A stretch of 56,857 nucleotides of DNA, taken from assembly GCF_003609635.1 (NCBI RefSeq), contig NZ_MCIA01000034.1, positions 264,205 through 321,061 of the forward strand, in the 5' to 3' direction. This document shows positions 26,088-34,521 of the stretch, piece after piece. Source of the DNA: Lacrimispora algidixylanolytica. GTDB lineage: Bacteria > Bacillota > Clostridia > Lachnospirales > Lachnospiraceae. The first letter of the stretch is position 1. Each line of letters begins with the position of its first letter. The notes beneath the pieces are model-generated. The model did not search any database, was not told the origin of the DNA, and saw only the letters and a program-made list of their open reading frames with translations. Position numbers and translations under genes: made by a program.

Positions 26088-27032
26088 TTAAACTTGATTC
26101 ATAAACGTTATTTTTACTGCACTTACCTCACATTTTAAATCCATGGATTTCGGTGCATTTGCATTTTCTAGCCCCGTTTTTCCTAAGACAGATATACTTT
26201 CATCCCCAAGTTTTACGGCTCCTAGTTCAGAATCGACTTTGTAGCTAAAATCCTCTTTTTCCCCTACCAGCTTCAGATTAATGGCACTGGCTTCACAATC
26301 TACCAAAACACGATCTAATACATCTCCTGAATAATTTACAGCACCAGCTTCAGAATCTATGGATAATTTACCCACATTCCCCTTGCTGATATTAGCGACT
26401 CCTGCTGTTACGTTAAGACTTAATTCATCCGCCGAAATGGCTTTTGCTACAACTCCAACGCTTTTGAAACTGCCTTTGCCAGGCTTATTATTAGTGGGGG
26501 CAATATTAATCTTAACCTTGGTGAACTGGTGATTCTCTGGTACATGGATGGTAAACAGTATGCTTGAATCCTGTCTATAACCATTACCCGGATAGGTTTT
26601 AAGATTTAATTTACCCCCTTTATCCTCTATCTTATAAAAGGAACTATCCTTGTTGCAATAGATGGTGATCTCATCTCCCACAGAATCATCTATGATCCGA
26701 ACCTTCCCCACCATTAGATCTGCATCCAGATCCACTATACCAATGCCTGAATAAATCTGATCTCCCTGCTCACTTATATCAATATCATTTTTATCAGTAG
26801 GAAACTCATTGATTTTAAATTGCTCCTGATCTTCACTGTCAAAAGGAAAATCACTATCAGCCCAGAATTCGTCTTCAGCTAAATTTCCCACTTCATTCCA
26901 CCACTGCTTCAGTTGCTGAGGGATTGCATCGGTTAAATTTGCTCCCATTGCAACAGCCGCTGTCATCATTCCCCCGCCTGCCAGTACGCAAACAAGTCCG
27001 GCTATGATACATCCCTTTATAAATTTCTTCAT
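26088..27032 (-). CDS. DUF4097-family anchored beta-strand-repeat protein
   Basis: This 314-residue protein has an N-terminal membrane helix (about 5-30, GCIIAGLVCVLAGGGMMTA). An acidic, low-complexity linker (about 45-90) precedes a DUF4097-type domain of short beta-strand repeats in which motifs such as LSLNVTAGVANISKGNVGKL recur. It lies in the Psp/Lia-type setting where such LiaG-like proteins occur. The start overlaps the DUF1700 gene by 4 bp. A surface or envelope-stress role is likely but unproven. Confidence 0.8.
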   Translation of the reverse strand: MKKFIKGCIIAGLVCVLAGGGMMTAAVAMGANLTDAIPQQLKQWWNEVGNLAEDEFWADSDFPFDSEDQEQFKINEFPTDKNDIDISEQGDQIYSGIGIVDLDADLMVGKVRIIDDSVGDEITIYCNKDSSFYKIEDKGGKLNLKTYPGNGYRQDSSILFTIHVPENHQFTKVKINIAPTNNKPGKGSFKSVGVVAKAISADELSLNVTAGVANISKGNVGKLSIDSEAGAVNYSGDVLDRVLVDCEASAINLKLVGEKEDFSYKVDSELGAVKLGDESISVLGKTGLENANAPKSMDLKCEVSAVKITFMNQV

Positions 27033-27772
27033 AGACGGCTCCTCCTTCTATTAAGTATGCTCTGAATAAAATTAACTGTTCCCCGAAGCAAGAAGGGAAG
27101 AAATCTTCCATAAAATGATACGCAAACTGCCAATCCAAGGAGTCCAAATCCCAGTACAACCACTCCAATTCCCATAACTAGTAATCCAGCCAAGGGGTGA
27201 ACTGCTATAGAAATAAATCCCGCCAATAAAACAGCAAAACCACTTACCAAAAAAGCAAGAGTCAATGCGCCAATGCCAACGATTATTGCAACTAGAATAC
27301 CAAAGAGTCCTCCTAGCAACCCCATAAAACCGCCTCCGATTCCCAATATCAAAGGTGAAGCTGCTATAATAAGAATTCCCCAAAGAATCATTTTTGCAAT
27401 TCGATTAGAAGATCCCGACTTACCTTCGCTGTAATGCCTATCCTGTGTACTTCCTTTATCATCGTCCTGTTGTTCTTGAATCTCTGGAAGATCATACCGT
27501 TTTGCCATCTGGTAATTTGGATCCTTAAACCGTTCATCCTCATAACCCTTATCGGTAAATCCCCCTCCTTCGCCTAAGCTACCAGATATCTCGGAGCGAA
27601 TGATCGATGCGATACGTTCCGGGCTGCCAAAGTCACGAATGACCTGTTCTTCATTCTCTGTCCCGGCCTCCTCCAGATAATCCCTGTAATACTCGATGGC
27701 ATCTGCCTTATCTTCCTCTGGTATATCCGATAGAAGATATTCCAGATTTCTCATAAAATCTTCCTTACTCAT
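27029..27772 (-). CDS. DUF1700/HAAS-domain membrane protein
   Basis: This 247-residue protein begins with a HAAS (DUF1700) domain, MSKEDFMRNLEYLLSDIPEE, followed by the typical AIEYYRDYLEEAG and IRDFGSPERIA. A hydrophilic linker (about 65-120) leads to a C-terminal block of three to four hydrophobic helices. HAAS proteins are typically encoded beside PadR regulators, as here, and are thought to act with them in signalling. It overlaps padR by 4 bp. Confidence 0.9.
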   Translation of the reverse strand: MSKEDFMRNLEYLLSDIPEEDKADAIEYYRDYLEEAGTENEEQVIRDFGSPERIASIIRSEISGSLGEGGGFTDKGYEDERFKDPNYQMAKRYDLPEIQEQQDDDKGSTQDRHYSEGKSGSSNRIAKMILWGILIIAASPLILGIGGGFMGLLGGLFGILVAIIVGIGALTLAFLVSGFAVLLAGFISIAVHPLAGLLVMGIGVVVLGFGLLGLAVCVSFYGRFLPFLLRGTVNFIQSILNRRRSRL

Positions 27773-28089
27773 ATATGTGCCTCCTCAAATATTTGGGATA
27801 TCTTCCTGGAATAGCCAAGCCACTCACCTTTATAGAGATTTAGCTGAATCCGTCCCTTTTCCGTGATGTTATAGTATCTCCGGTTTCTGCCATCAAAAGC
27901 CAGATCATACACTTCAAGGCATTCTTCCTTTTGCAATCTCCTCAATACGGGGTATAACGTCGATTCCGATATATCGATTGCATTTCTCACATCCTGTGTA
28001 ATCTTATATCCATAAGTACCTTCTTGGTCCCTTGATACTACCGCCAGGACAATGGCGTCTAATAATGCTGCTCCTGTGTTAAAAACCAT
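27769..28089 (-). CDS. PadR-family transcriptional regulator
   Basis: This 106-residue winged-helix protein has YGYKITQDVRNAIDISESTL and YPVLRRLQKEECLEV, followed by RNRRYYNITEKGR (the wing). It belongs to the short PadR-s2 subgroup and has no separate ligand domain. Its target is probably its own operon, whose promoter at 28451-28479 is covered by repeated AT-rich elements. It lies between the first pspC and the HAAS gene. Confidence 0.92.
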   Translation of the reverse strand: MVFNTGAALLDAIVLAVVSRDQEGTYGYKITQDVRNAIDISESTLYPVLRRLQKEECLEVYDLAFDGRNRRYYNITEKGRIQLNLYKGEWLGYSRKISQIFEEAHI

Positions 28090-28127
28090 ATGCCCACTCC
28101 TATCTATGCCAACAAAATTGTGTTGTC

Positions 28128-28376
28128 TTATTGTTCCGGTGCCTTTGGTATGATGGCCGCTGCAATGATATAAAGAATTAAACTACCACCAACCAGAGAA
28201 AATCCCATATAGGAATGAAATATGTTACGCCATGTCTGAAGCATCATAAGTAATACCCAAATCAGCCTTATCATTACCGGATCTACTTGAAAATACTCTC
28301 CAATTCCACCACAAACTCCACATAATACTTTATTCTTCACAGAACGGTACAAACGTTTTGGTTCCACGATTGTCAC
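28128..28376 (-). CDS. PspC-domain small membrane protein (upstream copy)
   Basis: This 82-residue protein has the PspC core [37 protein letters not shown], an insert of about 17 residues not present in the short copy at 25855-26043, and a hydrophobic C-terminal stretch. It is the first gene of the operon, 75 bp downstream of a perfect consensus promoter. The start context includes GGAAGGTGAC. Confidence 0.9.
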   Translation of the reverse strand: MTIVEPKRLYRSVKNKVLCGVCGGIGEYFQVDPVMIRLIWVLLMMLQTWRNIFHSYMGFSLVGGSLILYIIAAAIIPKAPEQ

Positions 28377-28406
28377 CTTCCTTTCTCTTTTCTTTGTCTG
28401 AGCAAT

Positions 28407-28474
28407 TATAATATTGTTTTAATCTTTATATTATATGCTGTATAGTATATATTATATGAGCTATAATATTGTTT
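28407..28474. promoter_or_regulatory. A-B-B-A operator-like repeat array before the pspC-padR operon
   Basis: On the minus strand AAACAATATTATA occurs at 28474-28462 and again at 28419-28407. Between them CATATAATATA occurs at 28458-28448 and 28437-28427. All four are in the same orientation. The first pair overlaps the promoter spacer and -10 box, and the second lies just downstream of the start. PadR is the obvious candidate to bind here. Confidence 0.7.
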
Positions 28475-28479
28475 GTCAA
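28451..28479 (-). promoter_or_regulatory. Perfect consensus promoter of the pspC-padR operon
   Basis: TTGACA (28474-28479) and TATAAT (28451-28456) are separated by exactly 17 bp on the minus strand. A promoter this strong is expected to be repressed, which fits the repeats overlapping it. The remainder of the gap 28480-28614 is AT-rich with no other feature seen. Confidence 0.85.
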
Positions 28480-28614
28480 CAATTTTCAATCTTTATTTCC
28501 GTGGATTTACGATCTATATGTTTACAAGCATAATGATTATCTCGATTATACCTATATATTAATCAATAAACTAAAACAATCCTAATTGGAGAATTTACCT
28601 AATTATAAAATAAT

Positions 28615-28656
28615 AAAACGCCAGATTACGAATTCGCATCTGGCGTTTTATTTTTA
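28615..28656 (-). terminator. Terminator of the ABC-transporter operon
   Basis: AAAACGCCAGAT (28615-28626) and ATCTGGCGTTTT (28638-28649) form a perfect 12-bp stem flanked by T/A runs, so it can work in both directions. It lies about 65 bp after the DctP-like gene. Confidence 0.85.
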
Positions 28657-28720
28657 ATCACTATATTCAGAAATCTAACTGAATCGATCATTCATAATTC
28701 TTGAATTGGTTTTACAGGAC

Positions 28721-29770
28721 TTATCGCTGCTGAGCAATCCGATTTACAACGTCTATATAATCACTGCAATAGGTCTGATATACGCTCATGGCTGCCGCTC
28801 GGAAACGGACCTGTTCACTAGAACTTAATTCTGTTACCACACATCCAGCCTTTGTCAATCGCTCTCTGACATTTTCCTCCCTGATTTTCCACAGCTCTCT
28901 TTCATAAAGTGCCGATTCTTCTCCACAAACTCTGATAATCTCCCTATCTTCCTCGTTTAACCGATCCCAGGTTGACTGAGAAGCCAGTTGAATCTCTGGA
29001 ATTCTACTATGTGCATCCAGAGTGATGTACTTAGCAACTTCATAGTGGTCCATGGTCTCATATGATGGCCAGTTATTCTCCGCTCCGTCAATATAACTGG
29101 TTTCCAAAGCCGCATAGACATCAGAATAAGCCATTGGCACTGCCTTCGCTCCCATTGCCTCCACCATATCTGCCATCATACCGGATTTTGCCACTCGAAT
29201 CCGCATTTTTTTTAAATCCTCTATCCGTTCTATTGAATGGGAAGAATTATAAAAATTTCTGGCCCCTGCGTCAAACCAGGAAAGAGCCACCATACCGCTG
29301 CCGTTTAAATCAGCTTTAAATTCTTCTCCGATTTCACCATCCAAAACCTTCCACATATGACTTTCATCTCGATACACATAAGGCAATTGAAGCACGTTAA
29401 ACTTAGGATTTATATCGGTTAGCATCATAACGGATACTCTGGCAAAATCAATACCCCCATATTGAAGCTGCTCCGTGATTTGATTCTCATCCCCCATATC
29501 CCCACCTGAAAAAACGTTAATTTTAATTCTTCCATTCGTTTTATCATAAACCAGCTCAGCAAATTTTCTGGCTCCCTGAGTGGTTGGATAATCATCCGGT
29601 TGATTATCCGCATAGGTAAATACATATTCCGGGGTTGTTAACATACCCGTGAAAATTGAGAGTTCTCCTCTCTGTCTGGCATTCCACAAACCAAACATTC
29701 CCAAGACTAACGCCATAAGAAGCAGGGCACATATTGCAGTTTTTGCTATCCTTTTATCCATTTCCTTCAC
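28721..29770 (-). CDS. TRAP-type (DctP) substrate-binding protein, orphan
   Basis: This 350-residue protein belongs to the DctP/TAXI-type periplasmic binding family of TRAP transporters. Seen are the family motifs EQLQYGGIDFARVS, MRIRVAKSGMMADMVEAMGAKAVPM and YAALETSYIDGAENNWPSY. An N-terminal hydrophobic helix without a lipobox anchors it. A GTG at 29770 is chosen because AGAGGAGG lies 9 bp upstream; ATG at 29761 is the alternative. No TRAP permease (DctQ/DctM) is nearby. It closes the ribose-type ABC operon. It may act as a sensor ligand-binding protein or second receptor; this is inferred. Confidence 0.8.
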   Translation of the reverse strand: MKEMDKRIAKTAICALLLMALVLGMFGLWNARQRGELSIFTGMLTTPEYVFTYADNQPDDYPTTQGARKFAELVYDKTNGRIKINVFSGGDMGDENQITEQLQYGGIDFARVSVMMLTDINPKFNVLQLPYVYRDESHMWKVLDGEIGEEFKADLNGSGMVALSWFDAGARNFYNSSHSIERIEDLKKMRIRVAKSGMMADMVEAMGAKAVPMAYSDVYAALETSYIDGAENNWPSYETMDHYEVAKYITLDAHSRIPEIQLASQSTWDRLNEEDREIIRVCGEESALYERELWKIREENVRERLTKAGCVVTELSSSEQVRFRAAAMSVYQTYCSDYIDVVNRIAQQR

Positions 29771-29829
29771 CCCCAAAACGCCTCCTCTGGGCACAGAGGA
29801 AGCGATTTGACCTTACTATTATTATTTAA

Positions 29830-30912
29830 TTATGGATTAATAACACTCTGTACCTTAGGGTCATCAACGTTGTTTTTGTCAACCAAGATTACACCGGTAT
29901 CAATTTTTTTGTCTTTAACGCCATCTCCTGCTGCCAGTTCGATTGCTGTCTTTACACCATCATATCCCATATAGAACTGACGCTGTACAACAGAAGCAAC
30001 ATCGTACTTTTCGCTGCGGATCATGGTTTCAATCTCAGCAGAGAAATCAAAACCAACCATGGAAATATCATCTCTTCCAGATTCGGTAATACCAGTTACA
30101 AATCCTACAGTAGAACCGTTATTTGGTCCAAATACTGCTTTTAAGTTTGGATATGTTGTAATGAAATCCTGACAGAATCCTACTGCTCTGCTGATATCAC
30201 CATCATTTACCTTAATGTCATTCTTTAATACCATCCAGCTTTTTGGAGCATTGGCATCCCAGTAATCGTTAAAGCCTTTTACACGGTCATTGATGGTCTG
30301 AGATCCGGTAGAACCAACCTGAATCGCAATTTGAGCCTCTTCTGTATCCTTAATTCCTCTTGTCTTTAATCTGCGGATCAATTCTTCTGCAGCAGTCTTT
30401 CCTGCCTCAACATTGTTTGTAAGAAGAGCAGCACTATAATTATCACTCTTAATCACAGTATCTACAAGAACTACAGGAATACCAGAATTATTTGCTTCTG
30501 TGATTGGTGCATCAAGAGATACACTGTCCAGTGGAGCAATTACGATACCATCTGCCTGAGCGGATACTGCATTCTGTAAAAGAGTAAGCTGTCCTTCAAT
30601 ATCGGATTCCAGAGCAGTTCCTACGACTACTACATTACAGCCCAGTTCTCTTCCAGCCTGTTCTGCACCTGCCTGAAGAACGCTCCAGTACTGATTTCCC
30701 AATACCTTTACGATTACGTAGATGGTTTTGCCATCTGCCTTTTTATCTGTCTTTGCTTCTGTTTTAGCACCCTCTGACTTCTCTGGTGCTGCCGCACTGG
30801 TGGTCTCAGCTACAGTTGTTGCTGCTGCGCCGCCTGTGGTTTTGCTTGAACAGCCAACCAAACCGGTTACTGCCATGGCTGCCGCTAAAAAAACTGCCGT
30901 CACTTTTCTCAT
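29830..30912 (-). CDS. Ribose-type sugar ABC transporter substrate-binding lipoprotein
   Basis: This 360-residue lipoprotein has the signal peptide MRKVTAVFLAAAMAVTGLVG with Cys21 as lipidation site, an Ala/Thr/Lys-rich linker (about 22-62) and a type-I periplasmic binding domain of the RbsB class. Motifs include KVLGNQYWSVLQAGAEQAG, ADGIVIAPLDS and GPNNGSTVGFV. AGGAGG lies 5 bp upstream of the start. It delivers sugar to the permease and ATPase encoded just upstream. The sugar cannot be named from sequence alone. Confidence 0.9.
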   Translation of the reverse strand: MRKVTAVFLAAAMAVTGLVGCSSKTTGGAAATTVAETTSAAAPEKSEGAKTEAKTDKKADGKTIYVIVKVLGNQYWSVLQAGAEQAGRELGCNVVVVGTALESDIEGQLTLLQNAVSAQADGIVIAPLDSVSLDAPITEANNSGIPVVLVDTVIKSDNYSAALLTNNVEAGKTAAEELIRRLKTRGIKDTEEAQIAIQVGSTGSQTINDRVKGFNDYWDANAPKSWMVLKNDIKVNDGDISRAVGFCQDFITTYPNLKAVFGPNNGSTVGFVTGITESGRDDISMVGFDFSAEIETMIRSEKYDVASVVQRQFYMGYDGVKTAIELAAGDGVKDKKIDTGVILVDKNNVDDPKVQSVINP

Positions 30913-30937
30913 TTTTTCCTCCTGATATTATATAGTT

Positions 30938-31987
30938 TTATTTTACCAAGCCAAAGAATCGCTTGATTGCCCCTAAATCACCACTCTTTTTCGCTGTCTG
31001 TGATGCAACTGCGATAAGCAAGATTACCCCTACAATTACCTGCTGCCAGAAGGAATTCACTCCGTTTAAATTCAATCCGTTTCGAATAACACCCATCATC
31101 AGTGCACCGATTACGGTATTTAAAATCTTACCTTCTCCACCCATGATGGAGATTCCACCTAATACAGAAGCTGCAATCGCTTCCATTTCATATCCATTAC
31201 CAGCGGTTGGCTGGGCACTGGATAATCTTGAAGCAACCAAAATTCCACAAATTGCTGCGGATAAACCAGAGATGCAGTAAGCAAACATACGGGTTTTTAC
31301 CGCATTGATTCCAGAAAGCTTAGCTGCTTCAAGGTTGGAGCCACAAGCATAGATCTGACGACCAATACGCATTTTTGAAAGCACGACTCCAAGAATCAGC
31401 GCATATACCAGAGTAATGATAACGCTGTATGGAAGCCCAGTTCCTCCAATACGGCCACCGCCAAGTACGTAAAACTGCTTCTGAACTTCTGCGGAAGGAA
31501 TATTAGTGGTGTAAAGAGGAGCGCCATTTACTAAAACATTGGCCATGCCTCGATATACCCATTGAGTTGCCAAGGTAGCAACAAATGGTACCACTCCAAG
31601 GATTTCAATAAAAAATCCATTCATAACACCGGTAAGAAGTCCCATTGTTAAACATAATATAATACAAACATAAAGTGGCAGGCCCTGCATAAGAAGCGCT
31701 ACCATAATGATTCCAGAAAGCGCCATGGAAGCACCAGCAGATAAATCATTTCCACCGCACACAAGACAAAATGTCAGACCACAGCCAATAATTGTATACG
31801 TTACAATTTGCTGCAAAAGATTCTGTAAATTGGCAGGAGCCAAAAATTTCGCCGGCTGAAGAACGGAAAACAGTATAAACAATCCGATCAAAATTCCAAA
31901 GGAATAGATTGCACGCCTTGAGGCCGCATCCAACTTGCCAAACGAAGCGCTTTTCTTTTCCTGCCCCTTTGCTTTTAATATTGCCAT
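30938..31987 (-). CDS. Ribose-type sugar ABC transporter permease
   Basis: This 349-residue integral membrane protein of the RbsC/BPD_transp_2 family has about eight to ten hydrophobic helices. Characteristic motifs are CGGNDLSAGASMALSG, GVMNGFFIEILGVVPFVATLAT, YACGSNLEAAKLSGI and AIAASVLGGISIMGGEG (the ATPase-coupling EAA-like segment). It lies 2 bp downstream of the ATPase gene and 25 bp upstream of the binding protein. Confidence 0.93.
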   Translation of the reverse strand: MAILKAKGQEKKSASFGKLDAASRRAIYSFGILIGLFILFSVLQPAKFLAPANLQNLLQQIVTYTIIGCGLTFCLVCGGNDLSAGASMALSGIIMVALLMQGLPLYVCIILCLTMGLLTGVMNGFFIEILGVVPFVATLATQWVYRGMANVLVNGAPLYTTNIPSAEVQKQFYVLGGGRIGGTGLPYSVIITLVYALILGVVLSKMRIGRQIYACGSNLEAAKLSGINAVKTRMFAYCISGLSAAICGILVASRLSSAQPTAGNGYEMEAIAASVLGGISIMGGEGKILNTVIGALMMGVIRNGLNLNGVNSFWQQVIVGVILLIAVASQTAKKSGDLGAIKRFFGLVK

Positions 31988-31989
31988 TT

Positions 31990-33534
31990 TTATTCTCCTT
32001 TTCTATCTCCTCCACCTGATAAAACAGGCGCCTTTTTTCCTTCCAGTTTGTTATAGCCTGCTGCCAGATAAAGAATCTCTTCCTGGGTGGAAGTCTTCGC
32101 ATCCAGCTCTCCGTTGATTTCACCCTGATGTATGACTATAATCCGGTCACTCATACCAAGAATCTCTGGTAATTCCGAAGAAATCATGATAATTGATACT
32201 CCTTGATCACTGAGTTGGTTAAAAAGCTCGTATACTTCATACTTTGCGCCGACATCGATTCCCCTGGTAGGCTCATCTACAATCAGAACTTTAACATCAT
32301 TGCACAGCCACTTTGCAAGGACCACCTTCTGTTGGTTACCTCCTGAAAGATTTCCACAAAGCTGATGAACACTGGGTGTTTTTGTTCGCATACGTTTTAC
32401 ATATTTTTCCGCATTAGCAAGTCCTGCCTTATCATCGATAAAGCCATAACGCGTGATGTTTGGAAGATGGGCCATATTGGTGTTGTATTTAATATCTAGT
32501 CCAAGAGCTAGACCATCACGCTTTCGATCCTCCGTGGCATATCCAATTCCATGTTTGATGGCCTGTATGACGGAATTAATCTTAATCGGCTTTCCATCCA
32601 GCCACAACTCCATGGAATCTGGCTGATCCGCACCAAAGATACACCGCATCAGCTCTGTTCTACCAGCCCCAACAAGGCCTGACACACCAAGGATTTCTCC
32701 TTTTCTTACATACAGATAGTCCGCGTTTACCTTGGTACCACGGCGTATATTTCTGGCTTCCAGTACAATATCACCAATCGTCCGTTTGTGTTTCGGATAC
32801 TTGTCCGCAAGGGAACGTCCAACAATCATGTTTACTAACTCATCCATTGTGATTTCGTTTAAATTCCTGGTTCCTATATACTGTCCATCTCTAATAATGG
32901 TTACCCGTTCACAAATTTTGTTCAGTTCTGCCATTCGATGGGAGATATAAACCATTCCAACGCCCTTTTCCTTTAAGCGTCTGATGATTCCAAAAAGCTG
33001 TTCAATTTCTTTCTCTGTCAGCGTAGCAGTCGGTTCATCAAGAACTAGTATCTTGGAATTAAAACTAATCGCTTTTGCAATCTCTACCATCTGCTGCTGG
33101 GCAATGCTTAAACTTCCTACATGCACGTTGGTACTTATATCGATTCCCAAATCATCTAATATCTTTTTTGCTTCTTCATGCATCTTGTTGTCATCAATAA
33201 AAATACCCTTTGTATGCGCCCTGCCAATAAAGATATTATCCGCAACGCTTAAATGCCCACACATGTTAAGTTCCTGCATAATAATGCCTACACCTAACTC
33301 ATGTGCCTTGGCAACCGAATCAATGACTACTTTTTCCCCCTCAATAAAGATTTCTCCTTCATCTGCCTGGTGCACTCCGGAGAGAATCTTCATAAGAGTG
33401 GATTTACCTGCTCCATTTTCTCCTACAAGTCCTAAAACTTCGCCTTTATATACTGACAACTTTACTTTATCGAGAGCCTTGACCCCGGGAAAGCTTTTGC
33501 TGATTCCTTCCATTCGAAACAATTCCTGTTCCAT
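31990..33534 (-). CDS. Ribose/galactose-type sugar ABC transporter ATPase
   Basis: This is a 514-residue tandem ATPase of the RbsA/MglA class. Domain 1 has Walker A GENGAGKST, the signature SIAQQQMVEIAKA and Walker B ILVLDEPTATLT. Domain 2 has the degenerate Walker A GLVGAGRTEL usual in this family, LSGGNQQKVVLAKWL and VLIVDEPTRGID. Its start follows GGAGGATGAGGG. It is the first gene of the transporter operon, downstream of the YesM/YesN pair and a terminator, so it probably has its own regulated promoter in 33535-33660. Confidence 0.93.
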   Translation of the reverse strand: MEQELFRMEGISKSFPGVKALDKVKLSVYKGEVLGLVGENGAGKSTLMKILSGVHQADEGEIFIEGEKVVIDSVAKAHELGVGIIMQELNMCGHLSVADNIFIGRAHTKGIFIDDNKMHEEAKKILDDLGIDISTNVHVGSLSIAQQQMVEIAKAISFNSKILVLDEPTATLTEKEIEQLFGIIRRLKEKGVGMVYISHRMAELNKICERVTIIRDGQYIGTRNLNEITMDELVNMIVGRSLADKYPKHKRTIGDIVLEARNIRRGTKVNADYLYVRKGEILGVSGLVGAGRTELMRCIFGADQPDSMELWLDGKPIKINSVIQAIKHGIGYATEDRKRDGLALGLDIKYNTNMAHLPNITRYGFIDDKAGLANAEKYVKRMRTKTPSVHQLCGNLSGGNQQKVVLAKWLCNDVKVLIVDEPTRGIDVGAKYEVYELFNQLSDQGVSIIMISSELPEILGMSDRIIVIHQGEINGELDAKTSTQEEILYLAAGYNKLEGKKAPVLSGGGDRKGE

Positions 33535-33664
33535 CCCTCATCCTCCTCTCTGTTTGTTCACACCTCCTGTGCTTGAGTTAATTATATCTGCGGGGTTTCC
33601 CATATACTATCGTAACTTTTTATCATCCCTAGTATAATTTTATCTTTTTTTAGTAAATGAGCAC

Positions 33665-33703
33665 AAAAAAGCGCCTGTCACCCTTTCGAGCCAAGCACTT
33701 TTT
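33665..33703 (-). terminator. Terminator after the second response regulator
   Basis: AAAAAGCGC and GCACTTTTT arms (one mismatch) enclose a roughly 20-nt loop and end in a T-run on the minus strand. It separates the kinase/regulator operon from the ABC operon. Confidence 0.65.
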
Positions 33704-33718
33704 ACAAAGTCATCCATA

Positions 33719-34513
33719 TTATAGTTCATTTAGTCTGGTCATTCTGTATTCAGATGGATTAATTCCTACCAAACGCTTAAAAACTTTTGTAAAGTAATTG
33801 GAATCCATATACCCAACCCTGGCACCAACCTCCTTCACAATCACGTTAGGCTGCTCCAGAAACTTCTTTGCTTCATTGATTCGATATTCCATCAGGTAAG
33901 AGGTAAAACTCTGACCAAACTGCTGCTTAAACATCTTACAAAAATAAGGCTCTGAATACCCGATAGAACGGGCTACCTCATTCATTGATATCTCATTCAT
34001 GAAATTAGAGCGAATATATTCTTCCACCATGGTAGTCATTACAGTCAAACGGCTACTGCTATAATCTGGTTCCTTCTCTAATAGCATCATGCCCTCTTCG
34101 GCTTCTGTCTGAAAGCTTTCCTTGTTACCCTCACTCCGTTCGCCGTTCATTCGTAGGGCTTCTTCTACTACATTAATGATTTCCTTTTGAGAGTATGGCT
34201 TTAATAAATATTCCATTGCTCTTATGGAAATAGCTTTCTTTGCATAGTCAAACCGATCATATGCCGTTAAAAATATGAGACAGCAATTCTTATCTTCTTT
34301 TCGCATGATTTCTGCTGCCTGAATTCCGTTTATGCCAGGCATACCAATATCTAAAATAGCCACCTGGATTTTCTCACGACGAAAAAGTTCCACTGCTTCT
34401 TTCCCATTCTGCGCTTCAAAAACGAGGCACTTCTCCCCAAACTTTTTTTGAATCATCTTCTTAAGCACGATGCGCTCAATCATTTCATCTTCCACTATCA
34501 TTAACCGATGCAT
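33719..34513 (-). CDS. YesN-family response regulator, AraC-type (second system)
   Basis: This 264-residue regulator has a receiver domain with phospho-acceptor Asp55 (VAILDIGMP) and the conserved lysine in YLLKPYSQ. After a short linker comes an AraC-type DNA-binding domain (about 160-260): MNEVARSIGYSEPYFCKMFK and VGYMDSNYFTKVFKRLVG with the NPSEYR ending. It lies 8 bp after its kinase. The most likely target is the ABC transporter operon directly downstream. Confidence 0.92.
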   Translation of the reverse strand: MHRLMIVEDEMIERIVLKKMIQKKFGEKCLVFEAQNGKEAVELFRREKIQVAILDIGMPGINGIQAAEIMRKEDKNCCLIFLTAYDRFDYAKKAISIRAMEYLLKPYSQKEIINVVEEALRMNGERSEGNKESFQTEAEEGMMLLEKEPDYSSSRLTVMTTMVEEYIRSNFMNEISMNEVARSIGYSEPYFCKMFKQQFGQSFTSYLMEYRINEAKKFLEQPNVIVKEVGARVGYMDSNYFTKVFKRLVGINPSEYRMTRLNEL

Positions 34514-34521
34514 TCCCCGTT

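Noticed and set aside
33535-33660. A definite promoter for the ABC operon
   Set aside because: Several TATAAT-like boxes exist but none has a convincing -35 partner; an AraC-type activator-dependent promoter is likely but cannot be placed.
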